Below are positions 1 through 8,324 of a DNA stretch of 64,000 nucleotides, one piece after another. The notes under the pieces were generated by a model that saw only the letters and a list, made by a program, of their open reading frames with translations, did not search any database and was not told where the DNA came from. This stretch comes from Aminobacter niigataensis (GTDB lineage Bacteria; Pseudomonadota; Alphaproteobacteria; Rhizobiales; Rhizobiaceae). A program made the translations under genes and the position numbers. The stretch covers positions 744,001-808,000 of the forward strand of contig NZ_JACHOT010000001.1 of the NCBI RefSeq assembly GCF_014200015.1, in the 5' to 3' direction. Each line of letters begins with the position of its first letter. The first letter of the stretch is position 1.

Positions 1-32
1 TTCATGATTGAACTTATGGATGGGCGCGCACT

Positions 33-965
33 ATGGCATCAATCGGGCTGAAGGTCATCCGGCGGCTGTTTGGGGCTGCCGAGTTCGTTTCGCCACGGCT
101 TGCCGGCCGCGCCGCATTCGAGCTTTTCCGGCGCACGCCAGGCGAAAAGTCGCTGTCGGAGGCCGAAAAGCGGGCCATCGCCCGGGCCGCCGACTTCATG
201 GCCGAGGCGCGCCATCACCGAATCATGACGCGGAAAGGGTGTGTCGCCATCCATGAATTCCGCCCGGCCCAGGGACGAGCACAGGCCGGAACGGTGCTGG
301 TCATCCATGGCTGGCGTTCGCGCACCGAATACATGCGGGCGCTGATCGAAGGTTACCTCAGTGCCGGCTATCGGGTGGTCTCGCTCGACCTGCCAGGCCA
401 TGGCGGCTCGCTTGGTCGCGCGCTCGACATGGCAAAGGCGGTCGAGGCGGCCACGTTGGCCGGCCAGTGGTTCGGGCCGTTCGAGGCGATCGTCGGCCAT
501 TCCTTCGGTGGTGCTGTTGCGGTCAATGCCGCTGCGGGAACGGTCAAGGGATTTGCGCCGCTTTCAACCAACCGGCTGGTGCTCATTGCCGCGCCCGATT
601 CGATGCCCCGGCTGTTCGAGGATTTCGGGCGCTACGTCAATCTCGGTGCCCGCACGCAGCACGCCATCGCAGGCCAGGTCGAACGCGTGACCGGAACCCC
701 GATCCATCAGTTCGTCAGTTCGAGGCTGCTGATGCGCCTGAGCATTCCGACGCTGATCATCCATGCCCCCGACGACAGGGAGGTCTCGGCCAAGGACGCA
801 CGCGCGATGGCAGGTGCCGGACGCCATGTCAGGCTGTTCTGGGCCGAAGGCCTCGGCCATCGGCGCATCCTTTCCGACGCCCGCGTCGTGGACGAGGGCG
901 TCGGCTTTGTCAGGAACTCGCTGGTGCTCGAAACGGTACTGGAACGCCACGAGAGCGCTGCGTAG
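33..965 (+). CDS. alpha/beta hydrolase
   Basis: A 310-residue alpha/beta-fold hydrolase with a complete catalytic triad: nucleophile Ser157 in GHSFGG, acid Asp247/248 in APDDRE, and His276 in EGLGHRR. The oxyanion-side motif VIHGW lies near residue 90. The first 80 residues are an N-terminal extension before the core, with no clear signal peptide, so it is probably cytoplasmic. The substrate cannot be read from the sequence. It stands alone, convergent with the rhodanese gene 10 bases downstream. The ATG at 33 is preferred because the core fold begins well after it. The family call is firm; the function is open. Confidence 0.85.
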   Translation: MASIGLKVIRRLFGAAEFVSPRLAGRAAFELFRRTPGEKSLSEAEKRAIARAADFMAEARHHRIMTRKGCVAIHEFRPAQGRAQAGTVLVIHGWRSRTEYMRALIEGYLSAGYRVVSLDLPGHGGSLGRALDMAKAVEAATLAGQWFGPFEAIVGHSFGGAVAVNAAAGTVKGFAPLSTNRLVLIAAPDSMPRLFEDFGRYVNLGARTQHAIAGQVERVTGTPIHQFVSSRLLMRLSIPTLIIHAPDDREVSAKDARAMAGAGRHVRLFWAEGLGHRRILSDARVVDEGVGFVRNSLVLETVLERHESAA

Positions 966-975
966 TTGATCGCGA

Positions 976-1371
976 TCAGCCCTTCTTCTCGCCCGGTTCG
1001 GTTGGCAGGCCGGCATCGCGCCAGGCGGTGAAGCCGCCGAGGATATGCCGCACTGGCTCCAGTCCCATCTCCTGCGCCGTCTTGGCCGCGAGCGCCGAAC
1101 GCCAGCCGCCTGCGCAGAAGAACACGAAGCTCTTGCCGCTTGAGAAGAACGCCTTGTGGTACGGGCTCTCAGGGTCGATCCAGAATTCGAGCATGCCGCG
1201 CGGGCAGTGCTGGGCACCCGGTATCCGGCCTTCGCGCTGCACCTCGCGGGGGTCGCGAAGGTCGACGAAGACGGTGTCCGGGTCGTCGAGCAAGGTCGCC
1301 GCCTCTTCGGGCGAGACCACCTCGACCACCGCGTTGGCTTCGTCGAGCAGTTCGCGATAACCCTTCTTCAC
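976..1371 (-). CDS. rhodanese-like domain protein
   Basis: A single-domain rhodanese of 131 residues. The active-site loop is FFCAGGWRSA with Cys86, and the upstream FVDLRDPREV motif is typical. Such proteins carry sulfur as a persulfide on the cysteine; the partner is unknown. The start is GTG, supported by a GAGGT Shine-Dalgarno four bases upstream; no ATG lies nearby in frame. There is no signal peptide, so it should be cytoplasmic. It is monocistronic and convergent with the upstream hydrolase. Confidence 0.85.
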   Translation of the reverse strand: MKKGYRELLDEANAVVEVVSPEEAATLLDDPDTVFVDLRDPREVQREGRIPGAQHCPRGMLEFWIDPESPYHKAFFSSGKSFVFFCAGGWRSALAAKTAQEMGLEPVRHILGGFTAWRDAGLPTEPGEKKG

Positions 1372-1627
1372 CTTGACCTCACGTCAACTTGTCTTGGAGT
1401 GCGAAGTTCTCGCATGAAGACGGGCCGCCTGTCATTGGCATCGGATTGTGCCAGCCGCCCGACTGCCTCACGATGATGTGAAACTGTTCGGCAACAGCTG
1501 CCGGGAAATTTATGAAAGCTTAACGTTATCGGTATGAATCGATGCAGGAGCGCCTTACATCCGACATGGGGTGACAAGAAATCTTCCATCGGTGCGCAGG
1601 GCGATTCCGGCAGGGGATGGGTAATTA

Positions 1628-3496
1628 ATGACGCTTTCTTTCCTGAAAAAGCCGATCTCTCTTCCTCTTGCGGCCTTGGCAGCGACGCTCGCCATGGGTG
1701 CGCCGCAGGCCGGTGCGCAGAATTTCTTCGACATTCTGTTTGGCGGCGGCAACAACCGTAACTACAGGCAGCCGCAGGGCGAATTCCCGCCACCACCGCG
1801 CAAGACGCCGCCGAAGCGGGCTGCGCCGGCAAAGATCAGCGCGCCCTCCTATTACACCTACAAGACCGACCAGATGGTGCCGGTCGACTTCTCCAAGCTG
1901 GTGCCGACCACGCAGTCGGTGTCGCTGGAGCCCTCGCTCGCCGGCACCGCGTTTCGCGAGGCGCTTGCCGGCCTGAGTGATTTCAACCTCGTTGCCGAAA
2001 AAGAGATCGCCAAGGCGCTGCTCGACTACTATTCGGCCAATCCCGATTTCATCTGGGTCACCGGCCAGGTAGCCAACAGCCGTGCCGAAGACGCCATCCG
2101 CAGCTTGAGCGATGCGGCAGGCCACGGGCTGATGCCGGCGGATTATTCCGTCGCTGTGCCGCAAGCTGCCTTCGCAACTGATGACACCGCCGGTCGGCTG
2201 AAGACGCTGATCCGATTCGAGATGGCGATGTCGGCGCGCGCGCTGCGCTACGTTCACGACGCGCAGGGCGGCCGCATCGACCCGAACCGCATCTCCGGCT
2301 ACTACGATTTCGCGGCCAAGCCGCTCGACATGGTCGGCGTGCTGAAGAGCCTGAGCCAGTCGCAGGACGCGCGCGCCCTGCTGGAGGGCTATCACCCGAA
2401 GAACCCGGAATATCAGGCGCTACGCGTCGAACTGGAAGCACTTCGCGCGAGCGAGGAAAACGACATCGTCGTCGACGCCAAGCTGCTGCTGAAGCCGGGC
2501 GAGACGAGCCCGGAATTGCCCAAGCTGCTGCATCTGATCGCACGCGGCCTCGACGACGAGATGGGCGGCGAGTATGGCGAGACGCTGGCAAGGCTGGGCG
2601 CGAGCGAGATCTATGTGCCTGAGCTGGTGCCGGTGATCGAAGCCGTGCAGAAGCGGGCAGGGCTGAAACCCGATGGCGTGGTCGGCCCACGCACGGTGGC
2701 AACGCTTGCCGGCACGTCCAAGGCCGACAGGCTGGACAAGGTGCTGGTGGCGCTCGAACAGTTGCGCTGGCTGCCTTCAGACCTCGGCAGTCCGCGGGTG
2801 TTCATCAACCAGCCCGCCTATACCGCTAGCTACATCGACGGCGGTGTCGAAAAGCTCAAGATGAAGACGGTGATCGGCAAGACCACCAACCAGACCAGTT
2901 TCTTCCAGGATGAGATCGAACAGGTCGACTACAATCCCTATTGGGGCGTGCCGCAGTCGATCATCGTCAACGAGATGCTGCCGCGCCTGCGCAACGATCC
3001 GAGCTATCTCGACCGTGCCGGCTACGAGGTCACCGATTCGCGCGGCAAGCGCATTCCATCGTCGGCGATCGACTGGGGTCAGTATGGCGCCAAGGTGCCG
3101 TTCAGCGTGCGCCAGGCGCCGAGCGAGGCGAATGCGCTTGGTGAACTCAAGATCCTGTTCCCCAACAAGCATGCGATCTACATGCACGACACGCCGCAAA
3201 AGGCGCTGTTCGATCGTGACAGCCGCGCCTTCAGCCACGGCTGCATCAGGTTGTCGGATCCGCGCGGCATGGCGGCGGCAGTGCTCGGCACCGACGTCGA
3301 TCATATCGCGGCCAAGCTGAAGCAGGGCCATTCCTTTGAGAAGGTGACGCGCAAGATCCCGGTCTATGTCGCCTATTTCACGGCCTGGCCGGACCTCGAC
3401 GGCAAGGTCGAATATTTCGGCGACGTCTACGACCGCGATGCCAAGCTCAGGGACGCGATGAGCCGGACCGAAGCGGCACGAGCGCCGAGCATCTGA
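1628..3496 (+). CDS. L,D-transpeptidase (YcbB-like, YkuD domain)
   Basis: A secreted 622-residue murein L,D-transpeptidase that should form 3-3 cross-links between meso-diaminopimelate residues of peptidoglycan. Order of parts: an N-terminal signal peptide of about 31 residues (KK, hydrophobic stretch, AGAQ cleavage region), a proline-rich linker, a scaffold domain, a peptidoglycan-binding domain (DGVVGPRTVATLA) and a C-terminal YkuD domain with HGCIRL, in which Cys539 is the nucleophile and His537 is present. The length fits the large YcbB/LdtD type rather than the small ErfK type. Polar-growing rhizobia are known to be rich in L,D-cross-links. It sits alone with about 250 bases of upstream non-coding DNA. 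Confidence 0.93.
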   Translation: MTLSFLKKPISLPLAALAATLAMGAPQAGAQNFFDILFGGGNNRNYRQPQGEFPPPPRKTPPKRAAPAKISAPSYYTYKTDQMVPVDFSKLVPTTQSVSLEPSLAGTAFREALAGLSDFNLVAEKEIAKALLDYYSANPDFIWVTGQVANSRAEDAIRSLSDAAGHGLMPADYSVAVPQAAFATDDTAGRLKTLIRFEMAMSARALRYVHDAQGGRIDPNRISGYYDFAAKPLDMVGVLKSLSQSQDARALLEGYHPKNPEYQALRVELEALRASEENDIVVDAKLLLKPGETSPELPKLLHLIARGLDDEMGGEYGETLARLGASEIYVPELVPVIEAVQKRAGLKPDGVVGPRTVATLAGTSKADRLDKVLVALEQLRWLPSDLGSPRVFINQPAYTASYIDGGVEKLKMKTVIGKTTNQTSFFQDEIEQVDYNPYWGVPQSIIVNEMLPRLRNDPSYLDRAGYEVTDSRGKRIPSSAIDWGQYGAKVPFSVRQAPSEANALGELKILFPNKHAIYMHDTPQKALFDRDSRAFSHGCIRLSDPRGMAAAVLGTDVDHIAAKLKQGHSFEKVTRKIPVYVAYFTAWPDLDGKVEYFGDVYDRDAKLRDAMSRTEAARAPSI

Positions 3497-3511
3497 TTTT
3501 CCGGGGGTGAT

Positions 3512-4147
3512 CTAGGGCAAGCGCTTTTTGATCGATCGGTTCATGCGGCGAATGAATCTCATCGGAGCAGATTCCGGGATGGCAAGCAGTTCCGTGATGA
3601 GGACAGGGTTGACGGTGGGGATGGTTTCGCCGCTCGACAGGGTGGCATTGTAATAGGCCGTTTCGCGGTCGAATGCGAATACGTCGACGTGCGAGAGATA
3701 GGTGCAAATGGCGCCAAGCATGGCTTGCGATGTCGGAAAATCATTGTGAACGCACATCTCGGTGCGCCGCATTTTTCTATCGTGAAAAAGGTACGTAAAT
3801 ATAATTTGGCGACCCGGAGCGTGCAGCGCCATCTGTCGAAAGAAGGCTGGAACGTCGTCCAAGTATTCGAGAAATCCGGCGCAGACGACGACGTCGAAGT
3901 TGACGCCTGGCAATTGGAAGTCCTGATTAAAATCAACGACGAATGTTCCGGGAAGGTCGGCAACGCAATCGACCGGAGTATATTCGCACGTTTTTGGAAT
4001 AAACCGAGAAAGTTTCCTGTTTCCTGCGCCGATGTCCAGTACAGAGTCTGTAGCGCGAATAAGTTTGGCGATGATCTGAGCTCTGCTCTCCCAAAAGGGT
4101 TGGGAGCCGTTCGCTACGCCACTCCATTCATCGAATGCTGTGAGCAT
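3512..4147 (-). CDS. class I SAM-dependent methyltransferase-like protein
   Basis: A 211-residue protein with a SAM-binding motif I near the N terminus (VLDIGAGNRKLS), an acidic motif II region (TPVDCVAD) and FDVVVCAGFLEYLDD as the motif IV-like segment, so a Rossmann-fold methyltransferase is likely. The substrate is unknown; such stand-alone genes often act in polysaccharide or lipid decoration. The ATG at 4147 is chosen over an in-frame TTG at 4159. By eye the gene is clearly AT-richer than its neighbours and uses codons they avoid (ATA, AAT, TTT). It lies on the 3' side of tRNA-Val, which fits lateral acquisition. Confidence 0.65.
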   Translation of the reverse strand: MLTAFDEWSGVANGSQPFWESRAQIIAKLIRATDSVLDIGAGNRKLSRFIPKTCEYTPVDCVADLPGTFVVDFNQDFQLPGVNFDVVVCAGFLEYLDDVPAFFRQMALHAPGRQIIFTYLFHDRKMRRTEMCVHNDFPTSQAMLGAICTYLSHVDVFAFDRETAYYNATLSSGETIPTVNPVLITELLAIPESAPMRFIRRMNRSIKKRLP

Positions 4148-4341
4148 GGTAGGCCCCAAGAAGGACGCTTGGGAAAATAATCTACATTGTTTGAATTCGT
4201 AAGCAATGGCTTGAAGTGCATGGCGGCAAATCAGGCTGAGCGTCTGCTCCAGGACTGCCGCTGCTCGCTGCTGCGTCTCCCCAGCCGGTACCGAGAAGGG
4301 CAGGGCCTGCTACATTAAGCATTTGAACTTACTGGGAAGAA

Positions 4342-4416
4342 TGGTGGGCGATATAGGGATTGAACCTATGACCCCACCCGTGTGAAGGGTGTGCTCTCCC
4401 GCTGAGCTAATCGCCC
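4342..4416 (-). tRNA. tRNA-Val (anticodon CAC)
   Basis: A complete 75-base cloverleaf on the minus strand. The acceptor arms GGGCGAT and ATCGCCC pair perfectly, the D-arm is GCTC/GAGC, the anticodon stem is CACCC/GGGTG with loop TTCACAC, and the T-arm is ATAGG/CCTAT with loop TTCAATC. The anticodon CAC reads the valine codon GTG. The discriminator and CCA tail are encoded (ACCA). It stands alone between the methyltransferase-like gene and gph. Confidence 0.97.
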
Positions 4417-4483
4417 GTCCGAGGCCCGAGGGCCGAACGTCCGGGCGATATAGGGGAGGGGCGGGAGTGGTGTCAAGGCGGCT

Positions 4484-5170
4484 TTAGCGACTTGCCGCGT
4501 CTATCAGCTTCTGAGCCATGCCAATCGTCAGTTCGTCATAGTGCGAGATGACCACCGAGGGTTCGTATTCGCTGACGTGGCGGTCGGTATAGCCGAAATC
4601 GACGGCAACGACCGGAATGCCGGCTGCCTTGGCGGTGTCGATGTCGGTGACCGAATCGCCGACCATGACCGCCCGCGCCACATCGCCGCCGGCCTTGGCG
4701 ATGGTTTCAGTCAGGTGCCGCGGGTCGGGCTTGCGGATGCCGAAGGTCTCGGGCCCGGTGATCGCCGCGAAGCGGTCCGACAGGCCCAGCGCCCGGATGA
4801 GGTTGGTGGCGAGGGACTCGTATTTGTTGGTGCAGACGGCGAGCAGGTAGCCTGCCGCGGCAAAGCGGTCCATGGCGGCAACGACACCGGGATAGGGCTG
4901 CGAACGGCCGGGAATGTTGACCGTGTAGTGATCGAGGAAGATGTCGTGCAGGCGGTCGTGCTCGAGGGCCGCCAACTGCTGCTTGCGCTGGGCGGTGTAG
5001 GCGCGCTCGATCATCACGCGTCCGCCCTGGCCGACAAAGCGCCGGAAGGCGGTGTCGTCGACCTGGGACAGGCCGCCGGCAACAAGCGTATGGTTCAGGC
5101 TGTCGAGAAGGTCGGGCGCCGTGTCGACGAGGGTGCCGTCGAGGTCGAAAACAATGATCGGTTTGGACAT
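4484..5170 (-). CDS. gph: phosphoglycolate phosphatase
   Basis: A 228-residue HAD-superfamily phosphatase. Motif I is FDLDGTLVDT with nucleophile Asp9 and acid/base Asp11. Motif II is the AVCTNK segment, motif III is the Lys of RKPDPRHL, and motif IV is MVGDSVTDIDTA. An alpha-helical cap follows motif I, as in Gph. It removes the phosphate from 2-phosphoglycolate arising from DNA repair or oxygenase side reactions. It is divergent from rpiA, and the 144 bases between them hold the promoter region. Confidence 0.9.
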   Translation of the reverse strand: MSKPIIVFDLDGTLVDTAPDLLDSLNHTLVAGGLSQVDDTAFRRFVGQGGRVMIERAYTAQRKQQLAALEHDRLHDIFLDHYTVNIPGRSQPYPGVVAAMDRFAAAGYLLAVCTNKYESLATNLIRALGLSDRFAAITGPETFGIRKPDPRHLTETIAKAGGDVARAVMVGDSVTDIDTAKAAGIPVVAVDFGYTDRHVSEYEPSVVISHYDELTIGMAQKLIDAASR

Positions 5171-5252
5171 GGCGCCGCTTTCGTAGGTTTATGCGTTGCC
5201 AGAGCCGATAGCCCCGGGCCCGGCATGACGCAAGCCACGGGTCATAAAGCCT

Positions 5253-5280
5253 TTGACCCAACGGGCAAAAATGCTAGGAG
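5253..5280 (+). promoter_or_regulatory. candidate sigma70-type promoter for rpiA
   Basis: A TTGACC hexamer (5253-5258) is followed after 16 bases by TAGGAG (5275-5280), and rpiA starts 34 bases further on. The -35 is close to the alphaproteobacterial consensus; the -10 is weak. This is a motif reading only. Confidence 0.3.
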
Positions 5281-5314
5281 CCAAGCCTGAATTCGAGGAT
5301 TTTGCGAACAAATC

Positions 5315-6013
5315 ATGGATGCCAAGGCTTTGAAGATCGAGGCGGCACGCGCCGCCTTGGGCTATGTCGAGAGCGGAATGCGCCTCGGCATCGGTACGGG
5401 TTCGACGGCCGAAGAGTTCGTCAGGCTGCTTGCCGAAAAGGTTGCAGCCGGCATGAAGGTGATCGGCGTGCCGACCTCCGAGCGCACTGCCGCCCTGTGC
5501 CGCGAATTGTCGGTGCCGCTGTCGACGCTCGACGAAACGCCTGAACTCGACCTCACCATCGACGGTGCCGACGAGATCGACCCGGCGCTTTCGCTGGTCA
5601 AGGGCGGTGGCGGCGCGTTGCTGCGCGAGAAGATCGTGGCCGCCGCTTCGGCGCGCATGGTGGTCATCGCCGACCAGACCAAGCTGGTCGACGCCCTTGG
5701 GCGCTTCCCTCTGCCGATCGAAGTCAATCCGTTCGGCCTCAAGGCCACCGAAATCGCCATCGCCAAGGCTGCGGCAAAACTCGGGCTCTCCGGGCCGCTG
5801 GTGCTGCGAAAGACAGGCGGCGAGACCTTCGTAACCGACGGTGGACATTTCATTATCGATGCATCTTTTGGCCGCATTCCCGATACAAGAGCGCTTTCTG
5901 ATGCCCTGCACGCCATCCCCGGCGTCGTGGAGCATGGCCTCTTTCTCGGCTTGGCCACCGTTGCCGTCATCGCCGGCACAGACGGTGTCAAGACCGTCCA
6001 TCCGACCCGCTAA
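5315..6013 (+). CDS. rpiA: ribose-5-phosphate isomerase A
   Basis: A 232-residue RpiA that interconverts ribose 5-phosphate and ribulose 5-phosphate in the non-oxidative pentose phosphate pathway. Diagnostic motifs are present in order: [12 protein letters not shown] (phosphate loop), [11 protein letters not shown] with the catalytic acid, and [13 protein letters not shown] with the catalytic Lys and Glu region. Length is normal for the family. The DUF2059 gene follows after 18 bases, so they are probably co-transcribed. A GAGGA lies about 14 bases upstream of the ATG, somewhat far for a Shine-Dalgarno. Confidence 0.96.
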   Translation: MDAKALKIEAARAALGYVESGMRLGIGTGSTAEEFVRLLAEKVAAGMKVIGVPTSERTAALCRELSVPLSTLDETPELDLTIDGADEIDPALSLVKGGGGALLREKIVAAASARMVVIADQTKLVDALGRFPLPIEVNPFGLKATEIAIAKAAAKLGLSGPLVLRKTGGETFVTDGGHFIIDASFGRIPDTRALSDALHAIPGVVEHGLFLGLATVAVIAGTDGVKTVHPTR

Positions 6014-6031
6014 ACAGGAGTTCTACTCATC

Positions 6032-6583
6032 ATGATTTTGACAAACCGGCTTCGCGGCTTCTCCGTCATGGTGGCGGCTTCGGCATTCGCGGCGATCGCG
6101 GCCTCGGCCCAGGCCCAGGAGATCGGCGAATCCCATCTCAAGGCGGCCCATGCCGCCATCGCGGCGATCCACGCCACGGATTCCTTCGACGGGATCCTGC
6201 CGCAGGCGGCTGCAGCTCTGAAGCAGCAGCTGATCCAGCAGAACCCGGACATGCAGGAACTGATCACCCAGACGGTGGACGAGAACACGCTGGCGCTCGC
6301 TTCGCGCCGCGCTGATCTCGAAAAGGAATCGGCGCTTGCCTATGCCAAGGCCTTCTCCGAGCAGAACCTCAACGACATCGCTGCCTTCTACAATTCCGAA
6401 GCCGGCAAAAAGCTGATCGAGAGCGGCCCGATCGCTTCGCGCGAATTGGTCAAGGCTGCCGATATCTGGCAGAACGGCATCGCTCGCGATCTCGCCCAGC
6501 AGGTCGGCGAGAAGCTCAAGGCCGTTGCCGGCACGAAGGCTCCGGCAGCCGAGGGCGCAGCCCCGGAAGCGCCCAAGAAGTAA
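6032..6583 (+). CDS. DUF2059 domain protein, exported
   Basis: A 183-residue protein with a cleavable signal peptide (hydrophobic residues 10-27 ending SAQAQA) and a C-terminal DUF2059 helical domain (ALAYAKAF, FYNSEAGKKL). It should be periplasmic. The molecular function of this family is not established. It has an AGGAG site about 10 bases upstream, follows rpiA closely and ends in a strong terminator. A short Ala/Pro/Glu-rich tail closes the protein. Confidence 0.85.
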   Translation: MILTNRLRGFSVMVAASAFAAIAASAQAQEIGESHLKAAHAAIAAIHATDSFDGILPQAAAALKQQLIQQNPDMQELITQTVDENTLALASRRADLEKESALAYAKAFSEQNLNDIAAFYNSEAGKKLIESGPIASRELVKAADIWQNGIARDLAQQVGEKLKAVAGTKAPAAEGAAPEAPKK

Positions 6584-6609
6584 TCCTCCGCGACCAACGG
6601 TCACGATCC

Positions 6610-6640
6610 AAAAGCCCGGCAGTTGCCGGGCTTTTCTTTT
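6610..6640 (+). terminator. rho-independent terminator after the DUF2059 gene
   Basis: AAAAGCCCGGC and GCCGGGCTTTT form a GC-rich stem with a small loop (AGTT), followed by CTTTT. It lies 26 bases after the stop codon at 6583, and separates rpiA-DUF2059 from gor. Confidence 0.9.
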
Positions 6641-6776
6641 GGTGCCTCTGCCACTACCTGTGACGCACCAAATCGCAGCGCTTCAGCCGGCAATCGAAAA
6701 AACGGTTTCGGCGCCCGGAATACGCTGCTCAAACGACATCGGAGACACCCGCGCTCCGACCGCTGGAAGGACCATC

Positions 6777-8171
6777 ATGGCTCAGTATGACTACGACCTC
6801 TTCGTCATCGGTGGTGGCTCCGGTGGGGTGCGGGCGGCGCGGGTTGCGGCGGCACTTGGCAAACGTGTCGCGCTGGCCGAGGAGTTCCGCTTCGGCGGTA
6901 CCTGCGTGATCCGCGGCTGCGTACCCAAGAAGCTCTATGTCTACGCCTCGCAGTTTCCCGAACATTTCGAGGATGCGGCCGGCTATGGCTGGACTGTCGG
7001 CGAAGCCAAGTTCGACTGGTCGAAACTGGTTGCCAACAAGGAGCGCGAGATTTCGCGGCTCGAGGCGATCTACAAACGCAATGTCGAAGGTTCGGGCGGT
7101 GAGACGTTTCATTCTCGGGCCGTGCTCGTAGATAGCCATACCATCAGGATCGAGGCGGAAGGCCGGACCGTTACCGCCGACCAGATCCTGATTGGCACGG
7201 GCGGGCGGGCTGCCGCGCATCCGGCGCTGCCCGGCCACGAGCACTGCATCTATTCGAACGAAGTCTTTGACCTTCCCGAATTGCCCAAGGCGATCATGAT
7301 CGAGGGCGGCGGATACATCGCCGTCGAATTCGCCAACATCTTCCATGGCCTCGGCGTCGAGACGACGCTGGTCTATCGCGGCAAGGAAATCCTCAGCCGC
7401 TTCGACATGGATCTCCGGCGCACACTGCACGACACGATGGTCTCCAAGGGCATCCGCATTCTTTGCCCGGCGGTCTCGGAGGAGGTCGTCAAGCGGGCCG
7501 ACGGGCGCCTCGATGCGCGTCTCAACACCGGCGAGGTGCTGACCGTCGATCAGGTCATGCTGGCCATCGGCCGCACGCCCAATACCGAAAATCTTGGCCT
7601 CGAAGCCGCTGGCGTCGAGATGGACAAACAGGGCGCCATCGTCGTCGACCGTTTTTCGCGGACCAATGTGCAGAACATCTGGGCCGTTGGCGACGTCACC
7701 AACCGCGTTCAGTTGACGCCGGTCGCGATTCACGAGGCGATGTGCTTCGTCGAGACGGCGTTCAAGAACAACCCGACCGAGCCCGATCACGATTGCGTGG
7801 CCACGGCTGTATTTTCGCAGCCCGAGATCGGTACCGTTGGCCTCTCCGAGGACGAGGCGGCCAAAAGGTTCAAGCACCTCGAGATCTACCGCACCAGCTT
7901 CCGCCCGATGCGCCATACGCTGTCGGGCAGGCAGGAAAAGATGCTGATGAAGCTGGTTGTCGACGGCGACACTCGTCTGGTGCTGGGGGCTCACGTGCTG
8001 GGCCCCGATGCCGGCGAGATGGCGCAGCTGCTCGGCATCACGCTCAAGGCGGGACTCACCAAGGACGATTTCGACCGCACGATGGCGGTTCATCCGACTG
8101 CGGCGGAAGAGCTTGTGACCATGTACAAGCCTACCTATCTCGTGAAGGACGGTGTTCGGATCGACGGTTGA
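6777..8171 (+). CDS. gor: glutathione-disulfide reductase
   Basis: A 464-residue flavoprotein disulfide reductase that regenerates reduced glutathione with NADPH. The FAD motif GGGSGGVRAAR is near residue 12. The redox disulfide is GTCVIRGCVP (Cys43 and Cys48). A second Rossmann motif is GGGYIAVEFA, the FAD-binding GRTPNT segment is present, and the C-terminal HPTAAEE carries the active-site His-Glu pair. The frame stays open for 84 codons upstream, but the ATG at 6777 has a GGAAGGA site and starts directly with the FAD fold. It is cytoplasmic and transcribed on its own after a terminator. Confidence 0.95.
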   Translation: MAQYDYDLFVIGGGSGGVRAARVAAALGKRVALAEEFRFGGTCVIRGCVPKKLYVYASQFPEHFEDAAGYGWTVGEAKFDWSKLVANKEREISRLEAIYKRNVEGSGGETFHSRAVLVDSHTIRIEAEGRTVTADQILIGTGGRAAAHPALPGHEHCIYSNEVFDLPELPKAIMIEGGGYIAVEFANIFHGLGVETTLVYRGKEILSRFDMDLRRTLHDTMVSKGIRILCPAVSEEVVKRADGRLDARLNTGEVLTVDQVMLAIGRTPNTENLGLEAAGVEMDKQGAIVVDRFSRTNVQNIWAVGDVTNRVQLTPVAIHEAMCFVETAFKNNPTEPDHDCVATAVFSQPEIGTVGLSEDEAAKRFKHLEIYRTSFRPMRHTLSGRQEKMLMKLVVDGDTRLVLGAHVLGPDAGEMAQLLGITLKAGLTKDDFDRTMAVHPTAAEELVTMYKPTYLVKDGVRIDG

Positions 8172-8175
8172 GCGC

Positions 8176-8193
8176 GCGTGCCAGACGGCACGC
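8176..8193 (+). terminator. hairpin just after gor
   Basis: GCGTGCC (8176-8182), loop AGAC, GGCACGC (8187-8193), beginning four bases after the gor stop. There is no T tract, so it may be a 3'-end stabilising stem or part of a Rho-dependent end rather than a classic terminator. Confidence 0.4.
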
Positions 8194-8233
8194 AACCTTG
8201 GGTTCGATCTCACGCCGGATACGGGGTAGTATA

Positions 8234-8260
8234 GCGGCTCCTCATCGTGTAAAGAGCCGC
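8234..8260 (+). promoter_or_regulatory. leader hairpin upstream of the DAHP synthase gene
   Basis: GCGGCTC (8234-8240) and GAGCCGC (8254-8260) form a perfect 7-bp stem with a 13-base loop. It lies 64 bases upstream of the aroG ATG. A TAGTATA just before it could be a -10 element, which would put the hairpin at the very 5' end of the transcript. Function unknown. Confidence 0.3.
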
Positions 8261-8324
8261 GTTCCCGCAATGGCGGGCTATGGCGCGGGTGAGGTGCCCG
8301 TTAGCGAACTTTTTAGGTGCGAAC

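Noticed and set aside
1372-1627. A possible gene in the space before the L,D-transpeptidase
   Set aside because: Frames here have no coding character; the space is best read as promoter and leader DNA.
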